Source: Discostella pseudostelligera
Lineage: Eukaryota > Bacillariophyta > Thalassiosirophyceae > Thalassiosirales > Thalassiosiraceae
Reading direction: 5' to 3'
DNA: 13,941 nucleotides
Assembly: GCA_036940085.1 (NCBI GenBank)
Contig: JALLBK010000366.1
Location: 1 to 13,941 of the forward strand
The notes below the pieces were generated by a model. It was given only the letters and a program-made list of their open reading frames with translations, made no database searches and was not told where the DNA came from. Below, one piece after another: positions 1-9,870 of this stretch. How positions within the stretch are numbered: the stretch's first letter is position 1; each line of letters starts with the position of its first letter. The position numbers and the translations under genes are program-made.

Positions 1-316
1 CATAGTTGGAATTGTTGGCACCGCTGTCGTATCCACTGCCATATCCGCCTCCAGCACCGGAGCTCTGATCGACGAGGTAGATGGTCCCTTTGCTCTCTTT
101 GTGCATGCTACCATGAATAGTCGCAGACGACGACGACGACGTAGTATTGGCGGTCGAGGAGGTGGTGTCGCCCATGCCAAAATCAATTGCCGACGTCATC
201 CCTCCATCCTCAATTTCCAAATGGCTGGACCGGGCCTCACGGTCGCTGAAGGGGCGGACGCGTACGAGGACACGAATATTGGCGGGCGCTGCCGCTTCTG
301 ATGAGGAGGATGACAT
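1..316 (-). CDS. Kinesin motor-domain protein, N-terminal fragment (runs off left edge)
   Basis: An open reading frame starts at the ATG at 314-316 (minus strand) and stays open for 105 codons to the window edge, so only the N-terminus is present. After a short MSSSSSEAAAP leader it reads NIRVLVRVRPFSDREARS. This is the first beta strand of the kinesin motor (family pattern I-x-V-x-V-R-V-R-P). Kinesins are ATP-driven microtubule motors; the P-loop and switch regions lie outside the window, so subfamily and activity cannot be judged. A low-complexity insertion follows beta 1 (Ser run from a TCG repeat at about 126-141, then a Gly/Ser/Tyr-rich stretch). An overlapping minus ORF at 196-471 is in another frame and lacks the motor motif, so it was not chosen. 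The family call rests on one strong motif. Confidence 0.82.
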   Translation of the reverse strand, partial: MSSSSSEAAAPANIRVLVRVRPFSDREARSSHLEIEDGGMTSAIDFGMGDTTSSTANTTSSSSSATIHGSMHKESKGTIYLVDQSSGAGGGYGSGYDSGANNSNY

Positions 317-469
317 TGTTTGGAATTGAATGATGAGAGAGATGGGTTGCGAGGGTTGCGTCTGGATAGGATAGGAGGAGCTGTTGGTTGGTGTGGTGAA
401 AATGAAAAAGAGAAGATGGCGGCGCGCGGCGGAGATGACGGAAATGAAAATGGCGCGCTTTGAAGGGGC

Positions 470-477
470 AACGGTTA
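470..477 (+). promoter_or_regulatory. Myb/MSA-core-like element upstream of kinesin
   Basis: AACGGTTA matches the core AACGGYYA of the plant M-phase-specific activator element bound by three-repeat Myb proteins. It lies about 155 bp upstream of the kinesin start codon. Only the core matches; the flanking YCY of the full plant consensus does not. That it functions here is inference, and one 8-bp match can occur by chance. Confidence 0.25.
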
Positions 478-533
478 TTTGTTATTTGAGACAGTGTGGG
501 AGTGTCGCCCCGGTGTCATACCTGCTATTTTAG

Positions 534-546
534 CGAATAATATTCG
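534..546. repeat. 13-bp perfect inverted repeat (CGAATA-A-TATTCG)
   Basis: Six-base arms flank a single central A. It lies about 100 bp past the kinase stop codon and about 220 bp upstream of the kinesin start, so it could be a dimeric transcription-factor site or a 3'-end element. Nothing else supports a function. Confidence 0.35.
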
Positions 547-643
547 ATCCTCTCCTCACTCCTCATAAAGTCTTGGCGCAATTCAAGGGTTCCTTGACAG
601 GGACGAATGCCGAAGACATGGTAGAACTAATGTTTCATTTGAT

Positions 644-3873
<3,230 letters not shown>

Positions 3874-4220
3874 ATTATTTAAGTTTCAGTGCTTCGAAAG
3901 CTAACGCTGCAAAGTATGCAAGTAAAAAGATACGCAAGAGAAACATTCGAAAGATTAGATCATTGGAAGAAGCAAAAGATCATATGAGCATCCATCGAGC
4001 ACATCAGTTCGGGTTCGGCATCAAACCCCTACAATATTGAAATTGAATAAGGGCACAAGTACTTTTGGAAGCGCGACGTATCCAGCCATCGACACACTCA
4101 CATGAGAATGGAGGCAATGATCATGGAAGATTTCTCTCGTCACCCAAGGGGGCGGAGAGAATAGCTCGAGACTGTCGTCATTCATCATTCATCACTCCTC
4201 GTTTCCCCATTCCATGGCGG

Positions 4221-4250
4221 CCATGGCCATACATGGCCATACATGGCCAA
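4221..4250. repeat. Three tandem 10-bp units around the palindrome ATGGCCAT
   Basis: The units CCATGGCCAT, ACATGGCCAT and ACATGGCCAA follow head to tail, preceded by the related TCCATGGCGG at 4211-4220. The 10-bp period is close to one DNA helical turn, and each unit is centred on a self-complementary core. It lies in the divergent spacer, about 350 bp from the kinase start and about 615 bp from the cytochrome c start. Confidence 0.8.
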
Positions 4251-4301
4251 AGATCTTTTCATCGAAGTTGGCCAGAACAAAAGAGACAAACACCCAAGAA
4301 G

Positions 4302-4315
4302 CACACACACACACA
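4302..4315. repeat. (CA)7 microsatellite
   Basis: Seven CA units, followed by a short GCAGCAAGCAGCAAGC repeat. It is a simple-sequence tract in non-coding DNA with no evident function. Confidence 0.8.
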
Positions 4316-4674
4316 GTGCAGCAAGCAGCAAGCAACTCACCTTCCCGCTCTTTTCTCTCATGGTGACGAACCCTACCTACACACGTATGTTTCCAGGTAT
4401 GTAGACTTTTTACTAATTCCACCCCGTACCAACTTCCGCCAGAACAGCTGACGAACCAGAAAGTTCCGAGTGATGACCGGAAGTTGTGATGATTGTCATT
4501 CTGAGCATGTGATGTCAGAAATAGCGATGAAGGGGGATAGACAGACCCCTGGTTGGCGAGCCCACATAACATTGACTTTCTCGTCATCCCCTTCTCCTTT
4601 CTCGCTCAAACGTAGATACTTCCTCCCAAAGATTCGGAAAGGATTCTTACGCAGGAGGTCCACTTACGAATTCC

Positions 4675-4684
4675 TATTTTAAAT
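4675..4684 (+). promoter_or_regulatory. Possible TATA-like element for cytochrome c
   Basis: TATTTTAAAT lies 180 bp upstream of the cytochrome c start codon and is a clear AT-only block in otherwise mixed sequence. If used, transcription would start near 4705, downstream of the ATG at 4683. That would exclude an overlapping upstream ORF from the mRNA. Position and composition are the only evidence. Confidence 0.25.
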
Positions 4685-4863
4685 GACGAGGGTTTGCGTC
4701 CTTGCGTCATCTTCGACGAAACGACGCCTCGGATACTCCAACACCACAGATCTCTTGGCTCGCATTGCTCCAAATCCAACGCCGCCCACCGCCAACCACA
4801 GCACCACCACCATCGACATCGATACCAGCCTCCGCAAAGTACCTAAGTCAATAATAGTCAACC

Positions 4864-5633
4864 ATGGCCGCCAAGGAAGGGAACGAAAAGAAGGGAGCTA
4901 AAGTCTTCAAGACCAAGTGCTCCCAATGCCACACCGTCGAGGCCGGTGGCGCGCACAAGCAGGGCCCCAATCTCCATGGGTTCTTCGGACGACAATCCGG
5001 TATGGCCGACGGATATTCGTACAGTGCCGCTAATAAAAAGAGTGGTATTACTTGGGGGGATGATACGTTGTTTGAGTATTTGGAGAATCCCAAGAAGTAC
5101 ATTAAGGTGAGGCTGAGCTGAGGCAGCGGATGAGATGTGTGTGCACGAATTTATTTTCATATGAATATTGACGACGCGGAATGATTCTGAATTGGGATGA
5201 GAGGTTGGTGGGTGAGTTGGCTCCGCTCGACCAACCGCCGCCACAGCATTACCACGGAAAAGCGATGGGCTGATCGAATTCGACTGTCAACCAATACATG
5301 TGGCATCGCTGGATGAACGGCAGGCTGAGGAGTTTATATTCATCTGAATCTGGAACGCGAAAAATCATTTGGCCGATAAATATTTGCTATGAAATTTCTC
5401 TGAGACGGAATTTCGCATCTAAAATATGGAACTGGGAAATGGATTATACGGCGCGGTTCATCATCTCAATTGTTGTACCTTGATATCTTGTATCCCGTTG
5501 TCCATCTTCTAACCGCACACCTCAACTGCTGTCATTGTTTTCATTACAGGGAACTAAGATGGTCTTCGCCGGAATCAAAAAGCCAGCAGAACGTAAGGAT
5601 CTCATTGCTTACCTCAAGTCGGCTACCGCATAG
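4864..5633 (+). CDS. Cytochrome c, mitochondrial electron carrier (two exons)
   Basis: Exon 1 is 4864-5106 (81 codons) and exon 2 is 5550-5633 (27 codons plus TAG), giving 108 residues, the usual length for eukaryotic cytochrome c. The haem attachment motif CSQCH is at residues 19-23. The axial methionine lies in [11 protein letters not shown] just after the splice junction, and the C-terminus [13 protein letters not shown] is typical. It is a soluble intermembrane-space haem protein that carries electrons from complex III to complex IV. As is normal for this family, it has no cleaved presequence and haem would be attached by holocytochrome c synthase. The start ATG sits in a good context (CAACCATGG). 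Splicing AAG|GTGAGG...CATTACAG|GGA keeps phase 0 and joins KKYIK to GTKM. The identification is secure. Confidence 0.97.
5107..5549 (+). other. Cytochrome c intron (443 bp)
   Basis: The donor is GTGAGG and the acceptor TTTTCATTACAG has a pyrimidine-rich tract. It is four to five times longer than the other three introns seen here. It contains an 8-bp stem-loop (GAAATTTC at 5391-5398 with GGAATTTC at 5407-5414, one G-T pair, 8-nt loop). I found no convincing snoRNA C/D boxes and no coding potential. Confidence 0.93.
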
Positions 5634-6031
5634 ATTGTCAGATGATTATCCATCACCGATTTTTGGAGGTGTTTGTCTTTGGCACTGAATGTTGGATGTT
5701 GAATCTTATTCTGGAGGAATGTACTTGCATTTTGACACTATCGTTCGATTCTAAACTTTGAGTAGAGGATTGTTTGGATACACACTTCTTCGTCTTTTTA
5801 TTTGCATAGTAGATATTCATTTCCTTGCCATTTAATTCGACGGATACAATAACGAATTGCAGATGCACCAAATTGCGTCCAACACAGTCCTGGGTTGTTC
5901 TAAACGGTGCACATTCTGAATACTATTCCTACGTGACTACGAAGTCCTCGAGCACACACCATCACCATCCACAGCTCCATCGGCGGCGACGATGCATTGA
6001 TATTTCTATTATGATGCCGTAGCAATGAAAG
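5634..6031. other. Spacer between cytochrome c and DUF1499-like gene
   Basis: These 398 bp hold the cytochrome c 3' UTR and the promoter and leader of the next plus-strand gene. Short ORFs on both strands have no recognisable product. An ATG at 6024 in another frame precedes the called start, which leaves the downstream start uncertain. No tRNA, repeat or strong promoter motif was seen. Confidence 0.5.
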
Positions 6032-7147
6032 ATGACGAGTCCAATATCATCATGCCACGAATCTCTGCCGGCATCATTTCAAACCAATTCATTCTTAACT
6101 TTCACTGTCATGCGCTGCAGTGCCGCACCGCGTCGACCGTGCTGCACATCACGCAATGCAATTCCTCGCGGCGGTAACAACATTCACATTACGCCTTCTT
6201 CGCATTCACAACATTCGTTGGATCCATCTTTCGCCTCCTCGAGAATTGATCCAACCATTTCATCTCGACGATCTTTCCTCTCTCTAATTACCATCGGTGC
6301 TAGTCTCACTTCCCCGCTGTCATTTTCCATTATGGATGCAACTAATGTCAATGTGCAACAAACAACTTCTTCAATGCTGATGCTCCCATCAGCATCGTCC
6401 ACTGCCTCCATTGCAGCCAATGCCGCAGAAACCATTGGCAAAGAAGAATCTTGCAATGATGCATCCTGTCTTGGTGTATGGGATGGACTGCTTGCGGACT
6501 GTCCACATGACAAACGTAGCAGCAGCAGCACTTTGTTTAGTAGAGGTGCTGGTGCGGGATGTGTTTCATCGCAAGATGATACTCCAGGAATATTCGCAGA
6601 GCCGTGGGATTATTCTGAAAGTATACCTCTTGCATCATCGACTACTACTTCTTCTGCAGCAGCTTCGTCGTCTTATGTGGACAACAATGCGGATGAGGAA
6701 CGAATCTACAAACATCAAATGGATCTATTAATTCTTGCATTGGAAACCACCTCGAGACAACATGACGATGATATGCAAATGCTATATCAAGAAGGACGGT
6801 ACATTCGCGTACTCTTTACGGATGGATTGTCGGGTGAGAAATCGGTGGGAGAATTCTACTTCACACCGCTGGACACTACTGTACAATTTCGTATTGGAAG
6901 TACTACTGCACCACCGTCGTCGTCATCATCAACGCGTGGTATCGCCAATGTGTTTGGTAGATCCACGTCCAACATGGAACGGAGCGAACGTCTACGAAAG
7001 GCATTGCGATATCTGAAAGTTCCTGTATTGCGGAATAGGAAAAGGGCATTGTTTTTCGTTGAGAGCGAGTTAGATAGTTTCGGTCCGGGAAGTGCGGCTT
7101 TGGGTCCGCCAGAAGAGATGAGCCCAGGGGAATTGATTGGTAGATGA
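6032..7147 (+). CDS. DUF1499-like protein, possibly thylakoid-lumenal (371 aa)
   Basis: The core from about 145 to 355 resembles DUF1499 proteins of algae and plants: GAGCVSSQDD (174-183) followed by an FAEPWDY block, then YIRVLFTDG, VGEFYFTPLDTTVQFRIGS and a C-terminal LRNRKRALFFVES. The biochemical role of DUF1499 is not known to me. The N-terminus carries SRRSFLSLITIGASL (78-92), a twin arginine followed by a hydrophobic stretch, like Tat signals for the thylakoid lumen. SIAANAA (126-132) is a possible processing site. An ER signal peptide needed for a secondary plastid is not obvious, so the true start may be elsewhere; Met27 (codon at 6110) is an alternative. Ser/Thr runs (about 201-214 and 291-301) interrupt the domain. 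The gene is single-exon. Its 3' end faces the DUF262 gene across only 74 bp. Confidence 0.72.
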   Translation: MTSPISSCHESLPASFQTNSFLTFTVMRCSAAPRRPCCTSRNAIPRGGNNIHITPSSHSQHSLDPSFASSRIDPTISSRRSFLSLITIGASLTSPLSFSIMDATNVNVQQTTSSMLMLPSASSTASIAANAAETIGKEESCNDASCLGVWDGLLADCPHDKRSSSSTLFSRGAGAGCVSSQDDTPGIFAEPWDYSESIPLASSTTTSSAAASSSYVDNNADEERIYKHQMDLLILALETTSRQHDDDMQMLYQEGRYIRVLFTDGLSGEKSVGEFYFTPLDTTVQFRIGSTTAPPSSSSSTRGIANVFGRSTSNMERSERLRKALRYLKVPVLRNRKRALFFVESELDSFGPGSAALGPPEEMSPGELIGR

Positions 7148-7221
7148 TGTGAAGTATAGACTTTAACAAAATAATTCGATCGAAAAGCCAATGATTGTCA
7201 TTCTAATCTACTCATCTACGC
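7148..7221. other. 74-bp convergent spacer, probable shared 3' ends
   Basis: The plus-strand DUF1499-like gene and the minus-strand DUF262 gene end facing each other with 74 bp between stop codons. Their 3' UTRs very probably overlap. No clear polyadenylation signal or stem-loop terminator was identified. Confidence 0.6.
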
Positions 7222-9870
7222 TTATTCCAAAGACCAAACTAGGTCCATTAGCGACAGTATGTCCTTCTGCTGATCTTGAATCGAATTCACATCCCACTGT
7301 TCACTATCTGCGAGTTGACGAGTCATTACCCATGGCTCCTTCTTGTACCTCTTGCTTTTAGCCTCCCACATCAGATCGCTACTCTTCTTTGCTCTGCTAT
7401 TGCGTGATGAAGTTGCAGATGACGATACAAGTGCCATATTCCCAATGCGGTGTGCCCACTCATCACGTTCTTCCTCACTTGACCATTCGGAGAGTATCGG
7501 TTCCACCTTTGGAGCGTCGCCAGTGCAATCTGGGATATTCTTCTTCTCCTCAATCATTAGATGTGAATTCAATCGTTTCAATATTGCAACCGCCAATCGT
7601 TTCCCAGCCGCGGATGCCCCAAATTCATACTCGTTCATGCCTTCTCTCAAGGATGTTCCCATTCTGGCAGCTGTTGATGATTTCGTGAGCAATCCGAAAC
7701 CACCCACCGAATCAAGATCATCCATGGCATCGAGGAGAGAAAAGATACGAGATTGTCGTTGCAACGAAGAAGGACGCGTAACTGCCATCCAAAGAGTCCA
7801 CTTCTCAATCAATTGCAAGATCTCATCAAGGTTGCGAGAGAGCATCCTGTTGTTGGTGTGTCCACTGTTATTGTCGTCATCATCGTTGCCGACTCTGGTC
7901 TTGAAATCATGTTCCGCTCGCAAGAGATACTCCAATACCACAACTTCTGCCTCGTTCGCTGCACTTACTCCTAGCGTTAAATCGCGGAGGAAATTTAGAC
8001 GGGCAATCGTCGTATCCCTCTGTTTTTTAGTCATCAAATTGCTACTATCCTCCTTCTTGGTTGTAGTTTTGGAGAGGAAACCGAATCCATCCCATAATCC
8101 AGCGCGGAATTTGTAGAGTGCAAGTGATGCCGGTTCAATCTCCTCCACGAAGAAGTCTTTTCCCTGCCAATGTTCAGGTAGTTCGTTCATCTTGTCCTTC
8201 TCCTCCACCCGCGTCGTAATCAACGATGATGACCGTTGATTATTCCGTACCATCAATTCATTCCGAAGCCACCGTTCCAATTCGTACACCTCATCTCCGC
8301 CACCTCGATCGCGGCTGCTACGTATTTTAGTACGAAGTGCAGCACTAGCACGAAGGAGACATGCTGATGACAATATTTCCCTTCCAACTGATTTAACGAT
8401 CCTGCTCGTGGTAGTCATTGCTGTATCCTCGTCGTCCTCGCCATTGACTGACGCAGCAGTAGCAGTAGCAATAGATCCATCTGCCGCAAGCACATCCCAC
8501 GCATCAAACGTGCGATACATATCCTCCTCCTCCAACGTATATCGAAAGCACACCAATCCCTTAAAATCATCGATCGGTTCATTGTCCATCCCCTTGCGTC
8601 GTCCCTGTTGATTCAATACAATATTGCGTGCAATGCGACTTGTTTCGGGAACACATACCAATAGATGGACACGTTCCACGATGTAATCAAGTAGACGCAA
8701 TCGTTCCCGTGTCGAGAGGGTGGAGAGACGTCTGGAGAGATGGACAAAGTTGTGAAAGATTCGTGAATTGGCGGGAGATAAGTTGGATAGGAGTAGTGAC
8801 TTTTGTTTGGTGGACATTTGGGAATATTGGTGTGTTTCGGATGGCAATACTGATGTCAATGGATCCTCCTCTCCTCCATAAATGTTGCCATTGTTGTTGA
8901 CACCTCGATCCTCCTCCACCTCCATGTCGTCGGCGCTATTCTCATCATCGTCATCATCGTCGTCATTATCTTGTTTGGTAGTAGACCCGCCCATCAATAT
9001 CTGTTCCAATAATACATTATCCCGTTTGCGCAATGTAATCCGTCGTACATCCAATTTGCGTACCTTCGTGGGCATCAACATACCCGCGATTTCTTGTGCA
9101 GTCGCGAACAATGCCACGGCTCGTTTTCCCCCACCCATCATACCTCCGTTTCCGCCTCGATGCAATTCATTTGCCTCAACAAGGAAGGAATCACGCAAAG
9201 ATGCCAATAGTAAATTCAATGTCACCAATCGTTGTTGACCATCATGGACATCATATCGACTTCCTATTCCATAAGCGTTCGAATCCCAATCGGAGGTGGT
9301 CACAATGACAATTTGTGATAATTCATAATCTGTAATGGGAGCTACAACATTGTTTGTGGTGGTAGTAGTAGTAGCAGTGCTGACACCATCGAGTAATGAC
9401 AGTGATGCAGCATCCATCAAATCTTCGAATAATAAATCACATTCTCGAATGGTCCATTCATATGTTCGTACATTGGATTCAGTAACAAAGATGTAATCTC
9501 GTCCGTCGAAGATGGTCCCTAGGGGTAATCGATGGGTGACTGTTGCTGTCGTCGTTGTTGTTGTCGTTGTTGTGGAAGTGGATGATGCAGAGGAGGAGAA
9601 GGTGGATGCCGCCGCGAAGAATGGCATAGCTGATGATGTAGATGCCGTCGTGGTCGTTGCTGTGGTGGCTGTTGTTGAAGGATTCTCACTGCCAGCATTA
9701 TTATCTTTCGAATTAAATAGAGAAGATACAAGAATAGACGATGTGGTGGTGGTGAATGGTCTTGATGGCACCGTCATGAACGAAGTGGTGGTGATGGATG
9801 AAGGCGGTATGCTGAAGGATGTCGTGACGGTGATGCCGCCGGGGGCGAGGATTAAGATGAAAAGCCTCAT
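7222..9870 (-). CDS. DUF262-DUF1524 (GmrSD-like) protein with plastid-type presequence
   Basis: The full ORF is 985 codons from an ATG at 10179; I prefer the internal Met104 at 9870 (882 residues). Residues below use the long numbering. Met104 begins MRLFILILAPGGITVTTS followed by FSIPPSS and a Ser/Thr-rich stretch, as in diatom signal-plus-transit peptides, and the region upstream looks regulatory. The DUF262 part (about 215-545) has VRTYEW (237-242; families usually have QR-x-Y-x-W), DGQQRL (313-318) and LNQQG with IDDFK (522-540). The C-terminal part (about 850-963) follows the DUF1524 pattern: VEPILSEW (892-899), HRIGNMALVS (910-919), a K/R-Y pair and a final W. In bacterial GmrSD and related type IV restriction enzymes, DUF262 binds and hydrolyses NTP and DUF1524 is an HNH-like nuclease; here the expected EHILP is EPILS. 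Thr, Ser and Asp runs lie at about 171-213, 269-276 and 406-412. There is no intron. The cellular role is unknown. Confidence 0.83.
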   Translation of the reverse strand: MRLFILILAPGGITVTTSFSIPPSSITTTSFMTVPSRPFTTTTSSILVSSLFNSKDNNAGSENPSTTATTATTTTASTSSAMPFFAAASTFSSSASSTSTTTTTTTTTATVTHRLPLGTIFDGRDYIFVTESNVRTYEWTIRECDLLFEDLMDAASLSLLDGVSTATTTTTTNNVVAPITDYELSQIVIVTTSDWDSNAYGIGSRYDVHDGQQRLVTLNLLLASLRDSFLVEANELHRGGNGGMMGGGKRAVALFATAQEIAGMLMPTKVRKLDVRRITLRKRDNVLLEQILMGGSTTKQDNDDDDDDDENSADDMEVEEDRGVNNNGNIYGGEEDPLTSVLPSETHQYSQMSTKQKSLLLSNLSPANSRIFHNFVHLSRRLSTLSTRERLRLLDYIVERVHLLVCVPETSRIARNIVLNQQGRRKGMDNEPIDDFKGLVCFRYTLEEEDMYRTFDAWDVLAADGSIATATAASVNGEDDEDTAMTTTSRIVKSVGREILSSACLLRASAALRTKIRSSRDRGGGDEVYELERWLRNELMVRNNQRSSSLITTRVEEKDKMNELPEHWQGKDFFVEEIEPASLALYKFRAGLWDGFGFLSKTTTKKEDSSNLMTKKQRDTTIARLNFLRDLTLGVSAANEAEVVVLEYLLRAEHDFKTRVGNDDDDNNSGHTNNRMLSRNLDEILQLIEKWTLWMAVTRPSSLQRQSRIFSLLDAMDDLDSVGGFGLLTKSSTAARMGTSLREGMNEYEFGASAAGKRLAVAILKRLNSHLMIEEKKNIPDCTGDAPKVEPILSEWSSEEERDEWAHRIGNMALVSSSATSSRNSRAKKSSDLMWEAKSKRYKKEPWVMTRQLADSEQWDVNSIQDQQKDILSLMDLVWSLE

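Larger units (their letters stand above)
317..643. other. Spacer between kinesin start and kinase stop; kinesin promoter region
   Basis: This 327-bp interval holds the 5' leader and promoter of the leftward kinesin gene and the 3' UTR of the upstream leftward kinase gene. I see no gene in it. It contains a GC-rich block (about 415-460), an AACGGTTA motif at 470-477 and a 13-bp perfect dyad at 534-546. Confidence 0.6.
3874..4863. promoter_or_regulatory. Divergent intergenic region between PH-kinase and cytochrome c
   Basis: This 990-bp spacer must hold the promoters and leaders of both genes. Short ORFs here on both strands overlap each other and resemble no family, so I call no gene. Visible structure is a TCATT/CATCA-rich stretch (about 4177-4194), a phased 10-bp repeat (4221-4250), a (CA)7 run (4302-4315) and a TATA-like AT block (4675-4684). 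Confidence 0.55.

Noticed and set aside
275..290. ATTGGCGGGCGC, an E2F-like sequence
   Set aside because: It has a mismatch to the consensus and lies inside the kinesin coding region, in codons for the conserved first strand area.
196..471. 91-codon minus-strand ORF overlapping the kinesin start
   Set aside because: It is in a different frame from the kinesin motif, is low-complexity Ser/Pro, and has no homology I can recognise.
4065..4587. Opposed ORFs of about 130 codons in the kinase/cytochrome c spacer
   Set aside because: They overlap on both strands across simple repeats and show no protein-like pattern.
5298..5483. 61-codon ORF inside the cytochrome c intron
   Set aside because: No domain, weak context, and entirely within a well-supported intron.
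7343..8116. 257-codon plus-strand ORF antisense to the DUF262 C-terminus
   Set aside because: Ser-rich with no family resemblance; the minus strand encodes the DUF1524-like region here.
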